Part shown: one piece after another, positions 26,197-34,511 of the stretch
How positions within the stretch are numbered: the first letter of the stretch is position 1
How the letters are laid out: every line of letters starts with the position of its first letter
Origin: Bacteroidales bacterium
GTDB taxonomy: Bacteria; Bacteroidota; Bacteroidia; Bacteroidales; UBA932
DNA: 64,000 nt
Assembly (NCBI GenBank): GCA_017469845.1
Contig: JAFUFP010000045.1
Location: 1-64,000 of the forward strand
Direction: 5' to 3'
The notes under the pieces: model-generated
Told to the model about the DNA's origin: nothing
Database searches by the model: none
What the model saw: only the letters and a program-made list of their open reading frames with translations
Position numbers and translations under genes: made by a program

Positions 26197-27537
26197 TCAA
26201 TTCCAATCACCGTATGTAACAAGTCGATAATCCCAGGTATAATTTTGCGCCGACACCTGTTGTGTTGCCGTATCTACGAGGTCATCGACAGAATATCGGT
26301 CCGTAGTGGAGAATGTACCCTTCTTGAAGTAGCCATCACTGTATCCGTTCCATCCCCAGTTGATATGATAGTATTCTCCACATTCTCCATCAAGCACCCA
26401 CGCATGGCCAGTAGTGTTCAGTCCATGATCAAGAAAGTCCGTAGCTCCATCCAAATACACCGGTCGTCCTTTCCTGATAACTTTGGTCGCTATTTTCTGT
26501 TTCCTTCTGCCAAAGCCTAGATGTTTGTCAACATCGTTGTAGCCGTAATACTGCAATGCGCGTTGTGCACCTTCCGCATAGCCGGAACTCTCTGCGCCTT
26601 CTGAACTTCCATAAGTGATTCTGCATTGATTATGATTTCCAAGTTCACGGACGAAGTGGGCCACCTGATCATAATACGTCGTATCTTCAGCGAATCCTAA
26701 TGTGGAATAATGGTACACTGATTCCATACCCTGAAAATCACAGACAACTCCATCATACATGTTCGTGTTATTGTGTTTATTGTAGACCATTATCTGTGCT
26801 GTGGCAGTCACTACGCAGCCCGCTAATGCATGATTCGGAGTATACCTGTTCCATACACGAGTTCCATGGATTGATGCTTGTCCCCATTTGGTTTTAAGAT
26901 ATGGTCCATATAGAGTTCCGGCAGGCGCTGATTTAGTCTCATCCACGTTCTCGTCTTCAATCTTGACACCATACTCAAGTTCAAGAATCAATTCGCTAAG
27001 AATCAGTTCCGGAACAATCAGGAGTTTATCTGAAGACGCAATACCCGTGCCATTCCCACCATTTTTCAACACTTCGAAGGCTGATACAAAATCATCAGAA
27101 GATATATTGCCGCCCTCTGTGATACAGAAGACGCCGTTATCGATTGATCTCGCTGCCGGAAGAACGGCATATCCATTGTCGCCGTCGAAATTAATCAAGT
27201 ATAGAAGGGAATCCGGAAAATCCAATGAAAATCCTTTGGTCGCAGAGATGCCCAAATCATATTTTGTCAATGCGGAAACAGATGTGTGATCATATTTTCT
27301 TGGAAGTTCGCCCTTAGTTGGATCTCCATAGAAGATTTTCATTTGAGCGTCGAGCTTTGCCAAAGCCTCTTCCATTGGTATTACATCACTGCTTTTGTTC
27401 ATCTCCATCTGGAAATCTTCTGATAACTGATCTGAACAACCGCTAAACAACAACAGAAACATAAAAAGCATCTGAGTCAACTTTCCTACAAGGTAGACAC
27501 GACTTGAGTTTAACATGTTTAACATAAACTTCATCAT
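26197..27537 (-). CDS. C10-family cysteine protease (streptopain-like) lipoprotein with Spi propeptide
   Basis: 446 residues. A lipobox (FLLLFSGC, Cys34) follows a long N-terminus; an internal ATG at residue 8 is also possible. Residues about 50-180 form a Spi-like inhibitory prodomain, including GYAVLPAARS. The mature protease starts near GPYLKTKWGQ. Catalytic Cys241 lies in LAGCVVTATAQIM and His378 in GHAWVLDG, and INWGWNGYSDGYF supplies the Asn and Trp lining the site. Family includes SpeB and the Bacteroides fragilis Bfp proteases. Base composition is clearly more AT-rich than the flanking operons. It is flanked by two small exported proteins on the same strand. Confidence 0.93.
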   Translation of the reverse strand: MMKFMLNMLNSSRVYLVGKLTQMLFMFLLLFSGCSDQLSEDFQMEMNKSSDVIPMEEALAKLDAQMKIFYGDPTKGELPRKYDHTSVSALTKYDLGISATKGFSLDFPDSLLYLINFDGDNGYAVLPAARSIDNGVFCITEGGNISSDDFVSAFEVLKNGGNGTGIASSDKLLIVPELILSELILELEYGVKIEDENVDETKSAPAGTLYGPYLKTKWGQASIHGTRVWNRYTPNHALAGCVVTATAQIMVYNKHNNTNMYDGVVCDFQGMESVYHYSTLGFAEDTTYYDQVAHFVRELGNHNQCRITYGSSEGAESSGYAEGAQRALQYYGYNDVDKHLGFGRRKQKIATKVIRKGRPVYLDGATDFLDHGLNTTGHAWVLDGECGEYYHINWGWNGYSDGYFKKGTFSTTDRYSVDDLVDTATQQVSAQNYTWDYRLVTYGDWN

Positions 27538-27598
27538 AAAACTAAGGAATAACCAAATATACAGTGTTGGAATCTATTTGTGGGGGCACAGACAATAT

Positions 27599-27970
27599 CT
27601 AAACAGAAACAAATGTGTAATAAAATCCAGATAATGTATAAATGTCCAGCCTCACCAACCCGCTGTACCCAATGAGTGAAACGTCAACTCGAGTTTGAAC
27701 TGAATTGAATTCCACTGTTTGCGTATCTGATGATACTGCAGACGATACGATCAGCATACCATCACCTAAAGGATAATCGAAATAAAAAGAGACTACCGCA
27801 TCTTCTGAGTTATAGGAAGCTGAAATCGGAATATGGGGAATATTGTTTGGATTTTCACCTACAGACTCCATTTCGCCAACATGAATAATAATGTTGTATG
27901 AATCTCCAGAGGCCTGCAGGTTGGAAATTGCAAAAAACAGCAATAATGACGCAAAAAACAATTTTTTCAT
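27599..27970 (-). CDS. Small exported beta-protein, DUF3244-like; candidate protease partner
   Basis: 123 residues with signal peptide MKKLFFASLLLFFAISNLQA. The mature part is a short beta-rich domain ending in LVRLDIYTLSGFYYTF, resembling DUF3244-type proteins of Bacteroidales. In B. fragilis, C10 protease genes are accompanied by small exported staphostatin-like inhibitors, and this gene sits immediately upstream of the C10 protease in the same transcript (61-base gap), so an inhibitor or chaperone role is possible. I see no direct motif proving inhibition. Confidence 0.65.
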   Translation of the reverse strand: MKKLFFASLLLFFAISNLQASGDSYNIIIHVGEMESVGENPNNIPHIPISASYNSEDAVVSFYFDYPLGDGMLIVSSAVSSDTQTVEFNSVQTRVDVSLIGYSGLVRLDIYTLSGFYYTFVSV

Positions 27971-27993
27971 TTCAATCTACGCTTAAGATTCTG

Positions 27994-28024
27994 CAAAGAT
28001 ATCTTAATCTCAGTCCTTCAGCAA
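27994..28024 (-). promoter_or_regulatory. Promoter of the C10 protease operon
   Basis: Minus strand carries TATCTTTG (28001-27994) and a TTG (28024-28022) 20 bases upstream, the expected Bacteroidota -33/-7 layout. It lies 24 bases ahead of the ATG at 27970. Confidence 0.6.
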
Positions 28025-28034
28025 GCATTATACC

Positions 28035-28104
28035 ATTTGCAAGATTCAACATCAAAAAAACGCCGTTTCAGAGGCCTGAGAATGCGATTTGCAAGATTTG
28101 ACAT
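28035..28104. repeat. Imperfect 18-bp direct repeat
   Basis: ATTTGCAAGATTcaACAT (28035-28052) and ATTTGCAAGATTtgACAT (28087-28104) differ at two positions and start 52 bases apart. They lie just upstream of the C10 operon promoter and just past the stop of the TPR-HTH regulator, so they may be binding sites for that regulator. Function is inferred from position only. Confidence 0.5.
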
Positions 28105-28113
28105 ATCACATGC

Positions 28114-29766
28114 TTACCCCAGTTCCTTTAGGAAAAGAGCACAATGAGGCGCTCCGGATCCGGCAATTGTCTTTTTTATCCTACTCTTTTTGGAATATAT
28201 ATTTGACCTGCCTTCATCGGTCAAAACACGAATAGAGCTTGCGTTGAGGCCGGCGAAAAGATAGCAGCATAAGTCATAGTCAGATTCACTCAAAGATATT
28301 TCCTGACGAAGTTTAGCCATTAGCACATCTTTATGCAGATTGACAAATGACTCTATATCTTTCAGAGAATCATCACTTCGGAACTTGGCAAGTTCCTTTT
28401 CAACTTCTTTGTATACTCTTTTTTCCGAGGAATCATTCCTGCCTTGATAGAAAAAGGCCTCAGAAAGGCTGTTCAATCTTCCAAGTTTATTCGTAATAAG
28501 AGAACTGACACTTTTTGAAAGATCGGTTTCCCTTGAATTCATTTCAGCCAGATTTTCCCTGAGGCTATTGACCAACATTACATTCTCCCTGTCATCCTTT
28601 CTTTTTGCTTTGACCGACAAAACAGAAACTACCGTAGCTGAAATAAGCAATATCAATAATATCGCCATTTGGTCATTTCTTCTGCCAATCAAAGCCTCGT
28701 TCAAATCGAGCCTATCCCTATAGAATTCAGTCTGAGCTGTTTCCACTGATTGTTCAAGAAGAACATTGAAAAGAGAATCTTCAACAAAAACCGCATGATC
28801 AAGATACTCGTACGCCGCTTTGTAATCACCTCTCAATCTAGCAACATGTTGCTTATCAAATGCGATAATGCCCTTTGTCAAATGGTCCGTACCGCCTTTG
28901 TCTGCCAACGACATCAAAGAGTCAGATGTTGTCCTATCACCTATCAATTCATAAGCGTGTGCCAATTTCGCGGCATCCCGTACAGACAATTGCAGCCCCA
29001 ATGAATCCACCATGTATTTGTACAACTTGATCGTCAGAGGTCCATCCTCATAACTCCCGATGGCCATTTCAGCGTGAACCCGACAAATATTGATAAGCAA
29101 AGAACGGTCTCCTGATTCCTTCGCATGTCTCTCAACTATAGAAACAAGGCTGTCACACATCCTGGTATTCTTCAGGCTCAGATGATAGCTCGCCAGATTA
29201 TACAACGCCCAATCCGCATGAGACTGTTTTCCCGCCAGGCAGAATTCCGCATAAGCGTTATTCATGTGCTCAATCGCCTTGCTCCTCATATACGTTGAAG
29301 CATATGATTGGGCGATTCCTCTCTGGACCATCCCGAGATAATAATGGTTCCCTGTACCTAGGCCGGCTTCATATGCTTGCGAAAATGTAGTGATCGAACT
29401 TGCATAACGACCCTCTTTCTGTTGGATTTTTCCCAAATATAGAAAGGACTTCATGAGATGTTCCGGTTCAGGATGACGCCGATACCACTCAACTGCGACC
29501 GATATCAGTGAATCATTCATGGCGGGAATATTGTTTTTGTCAAGTGCCGCACTCATAGCAAGGGAGTATCTGGCGGCATTTTTTCCATGCATCTTCTCCC
29601 CCGAAACGATAGACAAAGTATCCAGGACAGCGGACGGGTCAATGTCTATTGATTCCTCAGCATAGTTCAGTACTTCGGGGACATTCCCGGAACAAGCATT
29701 GAATAAGTTGATGAAAAACAATACGTATAAAAGGTATAAAAGGTTCAGAAAAGTTAACTTTTTCAT
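28114..29766 (-). CDS. TPR-containing membrane regulator with C-terminal HTH-like domain
   Basis: 550 residues. Signal or lipoprotein-type N-terminus (INLFNAC, Cys25), then about 330 residues of TPR-like helical repeats in the periplasm, a single transmembrane helix near residue 395 (MAILLILLISATVVSVL), a coiled segment, and a C-terminal about 60-residue domain (SLSESDYDLCCYLFAGL and RSNIYSKKSRIKK) that matches the degenerate LuxR-like HTH end of Bacteroidota TPR regulators. It would sense a periplasmic signal and act on DNA directly. Placed 113 bases upstream of the C10 operon promoter and equally AT-rich, it is the likely regulator of that operon. Confidence 0.8.
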   Translation of the reverse strand: MKKLTFLNLLYLLYVLFFINLFNACSGNVPEVLNYAEESIDIDPSAVLDTLSIVSGEKMHGKNAARYSLAMSAALDKNNIPAMNDSLISVAVEWYRRHPEPEHLMKSFLYLGKIQQKEGRYASSITTFSQAYEAGLGTGNHYYLGMVQRGIAQSYASTYMRSKAIEHMNNAYAEFCLAGKQSHADWALYNLASYHLSLKNTRMCDSLVSIVERHAKESGDRSLLINICRVHAEMAIGSYEDGPLTIKLYKYMVDSLGLQLSVRDAAKLAHAYELIGDRTTSDSLMSLADKGGTDHLTKGIIAFDKQHVARLRGDYKAAYEYLDHAVFVEDSLFNVLLEQSVETAQTEFYRDRLDLNEALIGRRNDQMAILLILLISATVVSVLSVKAKRKDDRENVMLVNSLRENLAEMNSRETDLSKSVSSLITNKLGRLNSLSEAFFYQGRNDSSEKRVYKEVEKELAKFRSDDSLKDIESFVNLHKDVLMAKLRQEISLSESDYDLCCYLFAGLNASSIRVLTDEGRSNIYSKKSRIKKTIAGSGAPHCALFLKELG

Positions 29767-29803
29767 TCTCGTTTGCGGTTTAAAAATACTGTCAAACTTG
29801 GTA

Positions 29804-29811
29804 CAAAGCTA
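29804..29811 (-). promoter_or_regulatory. -7 promoter element (TAGCTTTG) of the TPR regulator
   Basis: Exact TAnnTTTG match on the minus strand, 38 bases ahead of the ATG at 29766. The -33 element is not clear. Confidence 0.45.
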
Positions 29812-29902
29812 ACAACTATTTCCTGAAAATCCATAGGAATTGCGATCAGTCAAGGCATTTTTCACCAATCATCAGACTGGGCCGGGGAAAATGGCTCGGT
29901 CC

Positions 29903-29940
29903 AAAAACTTCATCCTCCGAAACATACTTTCCGGAGGATG
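29903..29940 (-). terminator. Rho-independent terminator of the gcv operon
   Basis: A 9-bp perfect stem (CATCCTCCG / CGGAGGATG) followed on the minus strand by AAGTTTTTGG, 77 bases beyond the gcvPB stop. Confidence 0.75.
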
Positions 29941-30016
29941 GGATGGTTTCTTCCGAAAATCCGGGGCCGGCCGTACGCCAACCCCGGATATCGATAATCA
30001 ATTTCAAGAAAATCCG

Positions 30017-31429
30017 TCAAAGGGAATCCTGCCACTTGAGGACAGGCTGCCTTGCTGCCGTAGTCTCATCCGGACGGCTTATGGGAGCACAGTGGGGAGC
30101 ACTCTTGAGGAAGGAAGGATCCTCCGCAGCCTCTGCCGCTATCTTCTTCATCACGTCGATGAAAGCGTCGATCGTTTCGATGGACTCCGTTTCGGTGGGC
30201 TCTATCATCAGGGCCTGATGGAACAGGAGCGGGAAATAGATCGTCGGAGCATGGAAGCCGAAGTCAAGAAGCCTCTTGGCGACGTCCAACGTGGTCGCCC
30301 CTTCCACTCCCTCACGTGAACCGTCATTGATGAGACCGTCGAAAACGAACTCATGCTTGCAGACTGAAGGAATGGGAAGCTTGTAGCAATCCTTGAGGGA
30401 TTCCTTTATGTAGTTGGCGCTCATGGTAGCGTATTTGCCGGCCAGCTTCACGTTCTGTTTTCCGAGCATCAGGATGTAAGCGTAAGCCCTGAGTATCACT
30501 CCGAAGTTTCCGTTGAATCCTGACACCCTCGTCTTTGGCAGGAACTCGACCAGGTGTTCGGCAACACCGACGGGACCTGAACCGGGGCCTCCTCCTCCGT
30601 GCGGAGTGGAGAATGTCTTGTGAAGGTTCAGATGCATAATGTCGAATCCCATGTCTCCGGGACGCACCATTCCGAGAAGAGGGTTCATGTTGGCTCCGTC
30701 ATAGTAAAGGAGTCCGCCGCAGCCGTGCACAAGAGTGGCTATCTCCCCTATCTCCCTTTCGAAAAGTCCCAGCGTGTTGGGGTTCGTCATCATGATTCCG
30801 GCGATGTCATCCCCGAGAAGAGGTTTGAGGGCCTCCACGTCGACAAGGCCGTCGGCGTTGGATTTGACCTCCACCACTTCAAGTCCGCATACGGCCGCGC
30901 TGGCGGGATTCGTGCCGTGGGCGCTGTCCGGGACGATGACCTTTGTCCTTTTGAGGTCACCTTTCGCCATATGGTACTGCCTCATTATCATAAGGCCGGT
31001 AAGTTCACCGTGCGCTCCGGCGCAAGGGAGGAACGTGAAGTGGGCCATACCGGTGATTGCGGCAAGGGCGTGGTCCAATCCGTCATACACCTCCAAGGCA
31101 CCCATCACCGTATGGTCGGGCTGAAGGGGATGCAATCCGGCGAATGCACCCATGGAAGCGATCTCCTCGTTTATCTTGGGATTGTACTTCATCGTGCAGC
31201 TTCCCAGGGGGTAGAATCCGGTATCGACACCGAAGTTCATCTGCGAGAGGTTGGTGTAGTGACGGACAACGTCGACTTCGCTGACCTGGGGAAGGACGGC
31301 GTCCTTTTCCCTTCTGAGAGCGGAGGGAATGGCGCCAGTGCAGTCCATGCCCCACCTGTCGGCGGGAAGGGTGAAGGCCGTACGGCCCTCCTTCGAGAGT
31401 TCGAATATAAGTTTGTCGTAATATTTCAT
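30017..31429 (-). CDS. gcvPB: Glycine dehydrogenase (decarboxylating) subunit 2
   Basis: 470-residue PLP-binding half of the glycine cleavage P-protein. The lysine that holds PLP is in LNLHKTFSTPHGGGGPGSGP; the NPNTLGLFE and YDGANMNPL stretches are also diagnostic. With GcvPA it decarboxylates glycine and passes the aminomethyl group to the lipoyl arm of GcvH. Last gene of gcvT-gcvH-gcvPA-gcvPB, 11 bases after gcvPA. Bacteroides species generally have one long gcvP, so the split form here is a point of interest. Confidence 0.96.
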   Translation of the reverse strand: MKYYDKLIFELSKEGRTAFTLPADRWGMDCTGAIPSALRREKDAVLPQVSEVDVVRHYTNLSQMNFGVDTGFYPLGSCTMKYNPKINEEIASMGAFAGLHPLQPDHTVMGALEVYDGLDHALAAITGMAHFTFLPCAGAHGELTGLMIMRQYHMAKGDLKRTKVIVPDSAHGTNPASAAVCGLEVVEVKSNADGLVDVEALKPLLGDDIAGIMMTNPNTLGLFEREIGEIATLVHGCGGLLYYDGANMNPLLGMVRPGDMGFDIMHLNLHKTFSTPHGGGGPGSGPVGVAEHLVEFLPKTRVSGFNGNFGVILRAYAYILMLGKQNVKLAGKYATMSANYIKESLKDCYKLPIPSVCKHEFVFDGLINDGSREGVEGATTLDVAKRLLDFGFHAPTIYFPLLFHQALMIEPTETESIETIDAFIDVMKKIAAEAAEDPSFLKSAPHCAPISRPDETTAARQPVLKWQDSL

Positions 31430-31440
31430 CTTCCTTCCTC

Positions 31441-32781
31441 CTATGCTTTGGTGACCATTTCACGGACGACGTCGACAAGGGCGTCAACTTCTTCCTTAGT
31501 CCTCTTCTCAGTGACGCAGAAACTCACGTAACCTTCTTCGGTAAGAAGGGCTCCGAAGAAACCTTGAGCGAGGAGCTTCTCCTGGAGAAGTTTCGGATCG
31601 ACGAGGGGCTTCAGCACGAATTCCTTGAGGAACGGAGCGTCGAAAACGGGCTCGAACGCACCGGTGGAAAGAAGCTCCCTGTACAGATAATGCGCACCCT
31701 TGCAGCTGAGTTCATTTACCTTCTTCATACCCTCGGGGCCCATCACCGACAGGTAGATGGTGACCCAAAGGGCCATCAGGCTCTCATTCGAGCAGATGTT
31801 CGAAGTGGCCTTCTCGCGGCGGATATGCTGTTCCCTGGCCTGGAGCGTGAGAACATAGCATCTCTTGCCTTCATGGTCGACGGTCTGTCCGACGATCCTT
31901 CCGGGAAGTTTCCTGACGTACTCCTTCCTGCATGCCATGAATCCTACATAAGGGCCTCCGTAGCTGAGCGGAATGCCGAGTGACTGGCCGTCACCTACGG
32001 CGACGTCGAAGCCCCACTCCGCGGGAGTCTTCACGACGGCGAGAGCTGAAGGGTCGCAGTATTCGATGGCGATGCCCTTGACTGCATGGATCTCATCGGC
32101 AAAACCCTTGAGGTCCTCGATGATTCCGAAACGGTTGACGGAAGGCACTATAACTCCGGCGACGTCACCCTTGGCAAGTTCAGCCTTGAGGGCCTCGAAA
32201 GAGGTCTGTCCCTTTGCGTCGTAAGGAAGGAAGTCTATGACCACGCCGTGGAATTTGGCGTAGGTTTCGATGACTTTGACAACGTTCGGAAGCAAAGTGG
32301 ACGAAACGAGTACCCTGGTCTTTTTCTTGGTGCTCGCCATCGCCATCATCATGGCCTCTGCGGCGGCTGTGGCCCCGTCATACATCGAAGCGTTGGAGAT
32401 GTCCATTCCGGTGAGGGAGCAGATCATGCTCTGGTATTCGAAGATGTAACGGAGGGTACCCTGTGAGATCTCCGCCTGGTAAGGAGTGTAGGCGGTTATG
32501 AACTCAGAGCGCTGCGTCAGATATGAAATCACCGAAGGGGTGTAATGGTCATACGCACCCGCTCCCGCGAAAACGGTGAGAGGGGTATTGTGGGAAGCGA
32601 GGAAATTGAAGAAGTCACGCACCTCCTGCTCGCTCATCGCGTCAGGAAGGTCGTACTCCCCCTTGTAGATGAATTCAGCCGGAACGTCGCTGTAAAGGTC
32701 ATCGAGGGAACTGACCCCGATCCTTTCGAGCATCACCCGGATATCTTCATCGGTATGCGGGAAATATGAGAATGTGCCCAT
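31441..32781 (-). CDS. gcvPA: Glycine dehydrogenase (decarboxylating) subunit 1
   Basis: 446-residue N-terminal half of the split P-protein, structurally a PLP-fold domain without the PLP lysine. Opens with the typical YFPHTDEDIRVMLERIGV, followed by FAGAGAYDHYTPSVI, YTPYQAEISQGTLR, and the late LTLQAREQHIRREKATSNIC and FLKEFVLK. Separated from gcvH by a 76-base gap containing a stem-loop, and from gcvPB by 11 bases. Works only as a complex with GcvPB. Confidence 0.96.
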   Translation of the reverse strand: MGTFSYFPHTDEDIRVMLERIGVSSLDDLYSDVPAEFIYKGEYDLPDAMSEQEVRDFFNFLASHNTPLTVFAGAGAYDHYTPSVISYLTQRSEFITAYTPYQAEISQGTLRYIFEYQSMICSLTGMDISNASMYDGATAAAEAMMMAMASTKKKTRVLVSSTLLPNVVKVIETYAKFHGVVIDFLPYDAKGQTSFEALKAELAKGDVAGVIVPSVNRFGIIEDLKGFADEIHAVKGIAIEYCDPSALAVVKTPAEWGFDVAVGDGQSLGIPLSYGGPYVGFMACRKEYVRKLPGRIVGQTVDHEGKRCYVLTLQAREQHIRREKATSNICSNESLMALWVTIYLSVMGPEGMKKVNELSCKGAHYLYRELLSTGAFEPVFDAPFLKEFVLKPLVDPKLLQEKLLAQGFFGALLTEEGYVSFCVTEKRTKEEVDALVDVVREMVTKA

Positions 32782-32810
32782 TTATCTATCTTATGGTGTG
32801 AAGGTGGAAG

Positions 32811-32844
32811 AAAGGGCATATCCGCCTTGAAGGACATGCCCTTT
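32811..32844 (-). terminator. Stem-loop between gcvH and gcvPA (partial terminator or processing site)
   Basis: A 9-bp perfect stem (AAAGGGCAT / ATGCCCTTT), followed on the minus strand by CTTCC and preceded by the gcvH stop 14 bases earlier. Because all four genes belong to one pathway, it more likely sets relative mRNA amounts than ends the operon. Confidence 0.6.
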
Positions 32845-32857
32845 AGTCATAATGCAA

Positions 32858-33238
32858 CTATTTCTCGATGAGTTTCGTGTAAGCCGCGGCGTCAAGAAGA
32901 CCTTCAAGCTCGCCGGGGTCGCTCATTCTGACCTTGATGATCCAGGAGCCGAAAGCGTCCTCGTTGATCTTCTCGGGCTCGTCGTCGAGGGCTTCATTCA
33001 CCTCAATGACAGTTCCGCTGACGGGGCAGTAAAGATCGGAAGCGGCCTTGACGCTCTCGAGGGCTCCGAACTCCTCACCCTTCTCGAACTCATCGTCGAC
33101 ATCGGGGAGGTCGACATAGGTGATGTCACCCATTTCCTCCTGCGCGAAATCTGATACACCGATGACGGCAACATCGCCATCAACCTTTACCCATTCGTGG
33201 GATTCGCTGTAAAGCAATCCTTCAAGTACTTTGCTCAT
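32858..33238 (-). CDS. gcvH: Glycine cleavage system H protein
   Basis: 126-residue lipoyl carrier. The hallmark EW-start (YSESHEWVKV), the DFAQEEMGDITYVDLP stretch and the lipoylated lysine in ESVKAASDLYCPVSG are all present; ends with the helical AAAYTKLIEK. It shuttles the aminomethyl intermediate from GcvP to GcvT and electrons to the L-protein, whose gene is not in this window. Located 22 bases after gcvT. Confidence 0.97.
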   Translation of the reverse strand: MSKVLEGLLYSESHEWVKVDGDVAVIGVSDFAQEEMGDITYVDLPDVDDEFEKGEEFGALESVKAASDLYCPVSGTVIEVNEALDDEPEKINEDAFGSWIIKVRMSDPGELEGLLDAAAYTKLIEK

Positions 33239-33260
33239 TTCTGTTGATATTTTGTTGTTT

Positions 33261-34364
33261 CTATTTCTTGTAATTGGTCTGATAGAATCTCTTCTTTATG
33301 ACTTCACCGGGGAACACTTTCTTGCGGATGCGGATCGAAAGCGGTGTTCCGAGTGCGGCATATTCGCTCTTCACGAGGGCGAAGCAGATGCTCCTGTCAA
33401 GGGAGATGGAGTGGTAACCGGTGGTGACGACTCCGACCTGCTCTCCTTCAGCGGTCTCGACGGGGTATCCGGCCCTCGGTATGGCCTTGTCCTCGATTCC
33501 GATGCCGACGAGTTTCTTGGTGGTGCCTCCCGCTTTCTGGGCGACGAGGACATCCTTTCCTATGAACTCTTCCTTGTCCAGTTTGCAGAACATTCCGAGG
33601 CCGGCTTCGATCGGAGTGATGTCGGCGCTCAGTTCATCGCCGTAAAGGGGAAGACCCGCTTCGAAACGGAGGGTGTCGCGGCAACCGAGGCCGCAGGGTA
33701 CAACACCGGCGGCGAGGAACTTGTCCCAGATCTCGACGGTTGATGCGGGATCGACGTAGATCTCGAATCCGTCTTCTCCGGTATATCCCGTACGGCTGAG
33801 GATGAGTCTGTGGCCATTGTATACGCAGTTGCAGTAGGTATAGAAACTGAGAGCCTCAGCCTCTTTGTATCCAAGAACTTCAACGACGGTCTTTTCAGCC
33901 TCGGGGCCCTGGACGGCTATCTGCCCCCACTGCTCGGAAAGATTCTCTATCTTGACGTCGAAACCCTTCTCATTGTCCTTCATCCACTGATAATCCTTCT
34001 CTATGTTCGCGGCGTTCACGACCAGAAGGAAATGGTCCTTCTCGAACTCCCTGTAGACAAGGAGGTCGTCAACGACTCCGCCTTCGGGGTAGCACATCAT
34101 TCCGTAGAGCACCTTGCCGGGCTCGAAACCGCTGATGTTGTTCGTGAAGATATGATTGATGAACTTCTCGGCGTCGGGTCCCTCGATGAAGATTTCACCC
34201 ATGTGGGAAACGTCGAACATTCCCACCTTTGTCCTTACGGCGAGATGTTCCGGTGTGATGCCCGAATACTGGATCGGCATCATGAAACCCGCGAAGGGGC
34301 TCATCTTGGCCCCGAGAGCGACATGCTTGTCATACAGGCATGTGTATTTGAGATTCTCTTCCAT
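33261..34364 (-). CDS. gcvT: Glycine cleavage system T protein (aminomethyltransferase)
   Basis: 367-residue tetrahydrofolate-dependent aminomethyltransferase of normal length. Recognisable are MFDVSHMGEIFIEGPDAE, ILSRTGYTGEDGFEIYV, GLGCRDTLRFEAGLPLYG and the folate-site Asp in CRDTLR. First gene of the gcv operon; a TATCTTTG element lies 86 bases upstream. No glycine-riboswitch-like structure was recognised in the 147-base leader. Confidence 0.97.
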   Translation of the reverse strand: MEENLKYTCLYDKHVALGAKMSPFAGFMMPIQYSGITPEHLAVRTKVGMFDVSHMGEIFIEGPDAEKFINHIFTNNISGFEPGKVLYGMMCYPEGGVVDDLLVYREFEKDHFLLVVNAANIEKDYQWMKDNEKGFDVKIENLSEQWGQIAVQGPEAEKTVVEVLGYKEAEALSFYTYCNCVYNGHRLILSRTGYTGEDGFEIYVDPASTVEIWDKFLAAGVVPCGLGCRDTLRFEAGLPLYGDELSADITPIEAGLGMFCKLDKEEFIGKDVLVAQKAGGTTKKLVGIGIEDKAIPRAGYPVETAEGEQVGVVTTGYHSISLDRSICFALVKSEYAALGTPLSIRIRKKVFPGEVIKKRFYQTNYKK

Positions 34365-34450
34365 TTGGTTATCAGTTGTTTTTGAAATTGCCAGTCTGTA
34401 TCTTGGGAGGCGTTTGCGTCAATGTGAACAAATGCGCCCTTTCAAGTCTC

Positions 34451-34458
34451 CAAAGATA
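34451..34458 (-). promoter_or_regulatory. -7 promoter element (TATCTTTG) of the gcv operon
   Basis: Exact TAnnTTTG match on the minus strand in the gap between the nuclease stop (34512) and gcvT. Start of transcription near 34444 would give an untranslated leader of about 80 bases. No clear -33 TTG. Confidence 0.45.
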
Positions 34459-34511
34459 ACAAAAAGACACGTATTTCCCGCGCTGAAGTTACAATTTCGA
34501 AGAAAAATCGT

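Noticed and set aside
29832..30319. Open frames rightward over the gcvPB 3' end
   Set aside because: Antisense to gcvPB and its terminator; no homology recognised.
34365..34511. Glycine riboswitch ahead of gcvT
   Set aside because: No tandem-aptamer structure or conserved riboswitch core could be seen by eye in the short leader.
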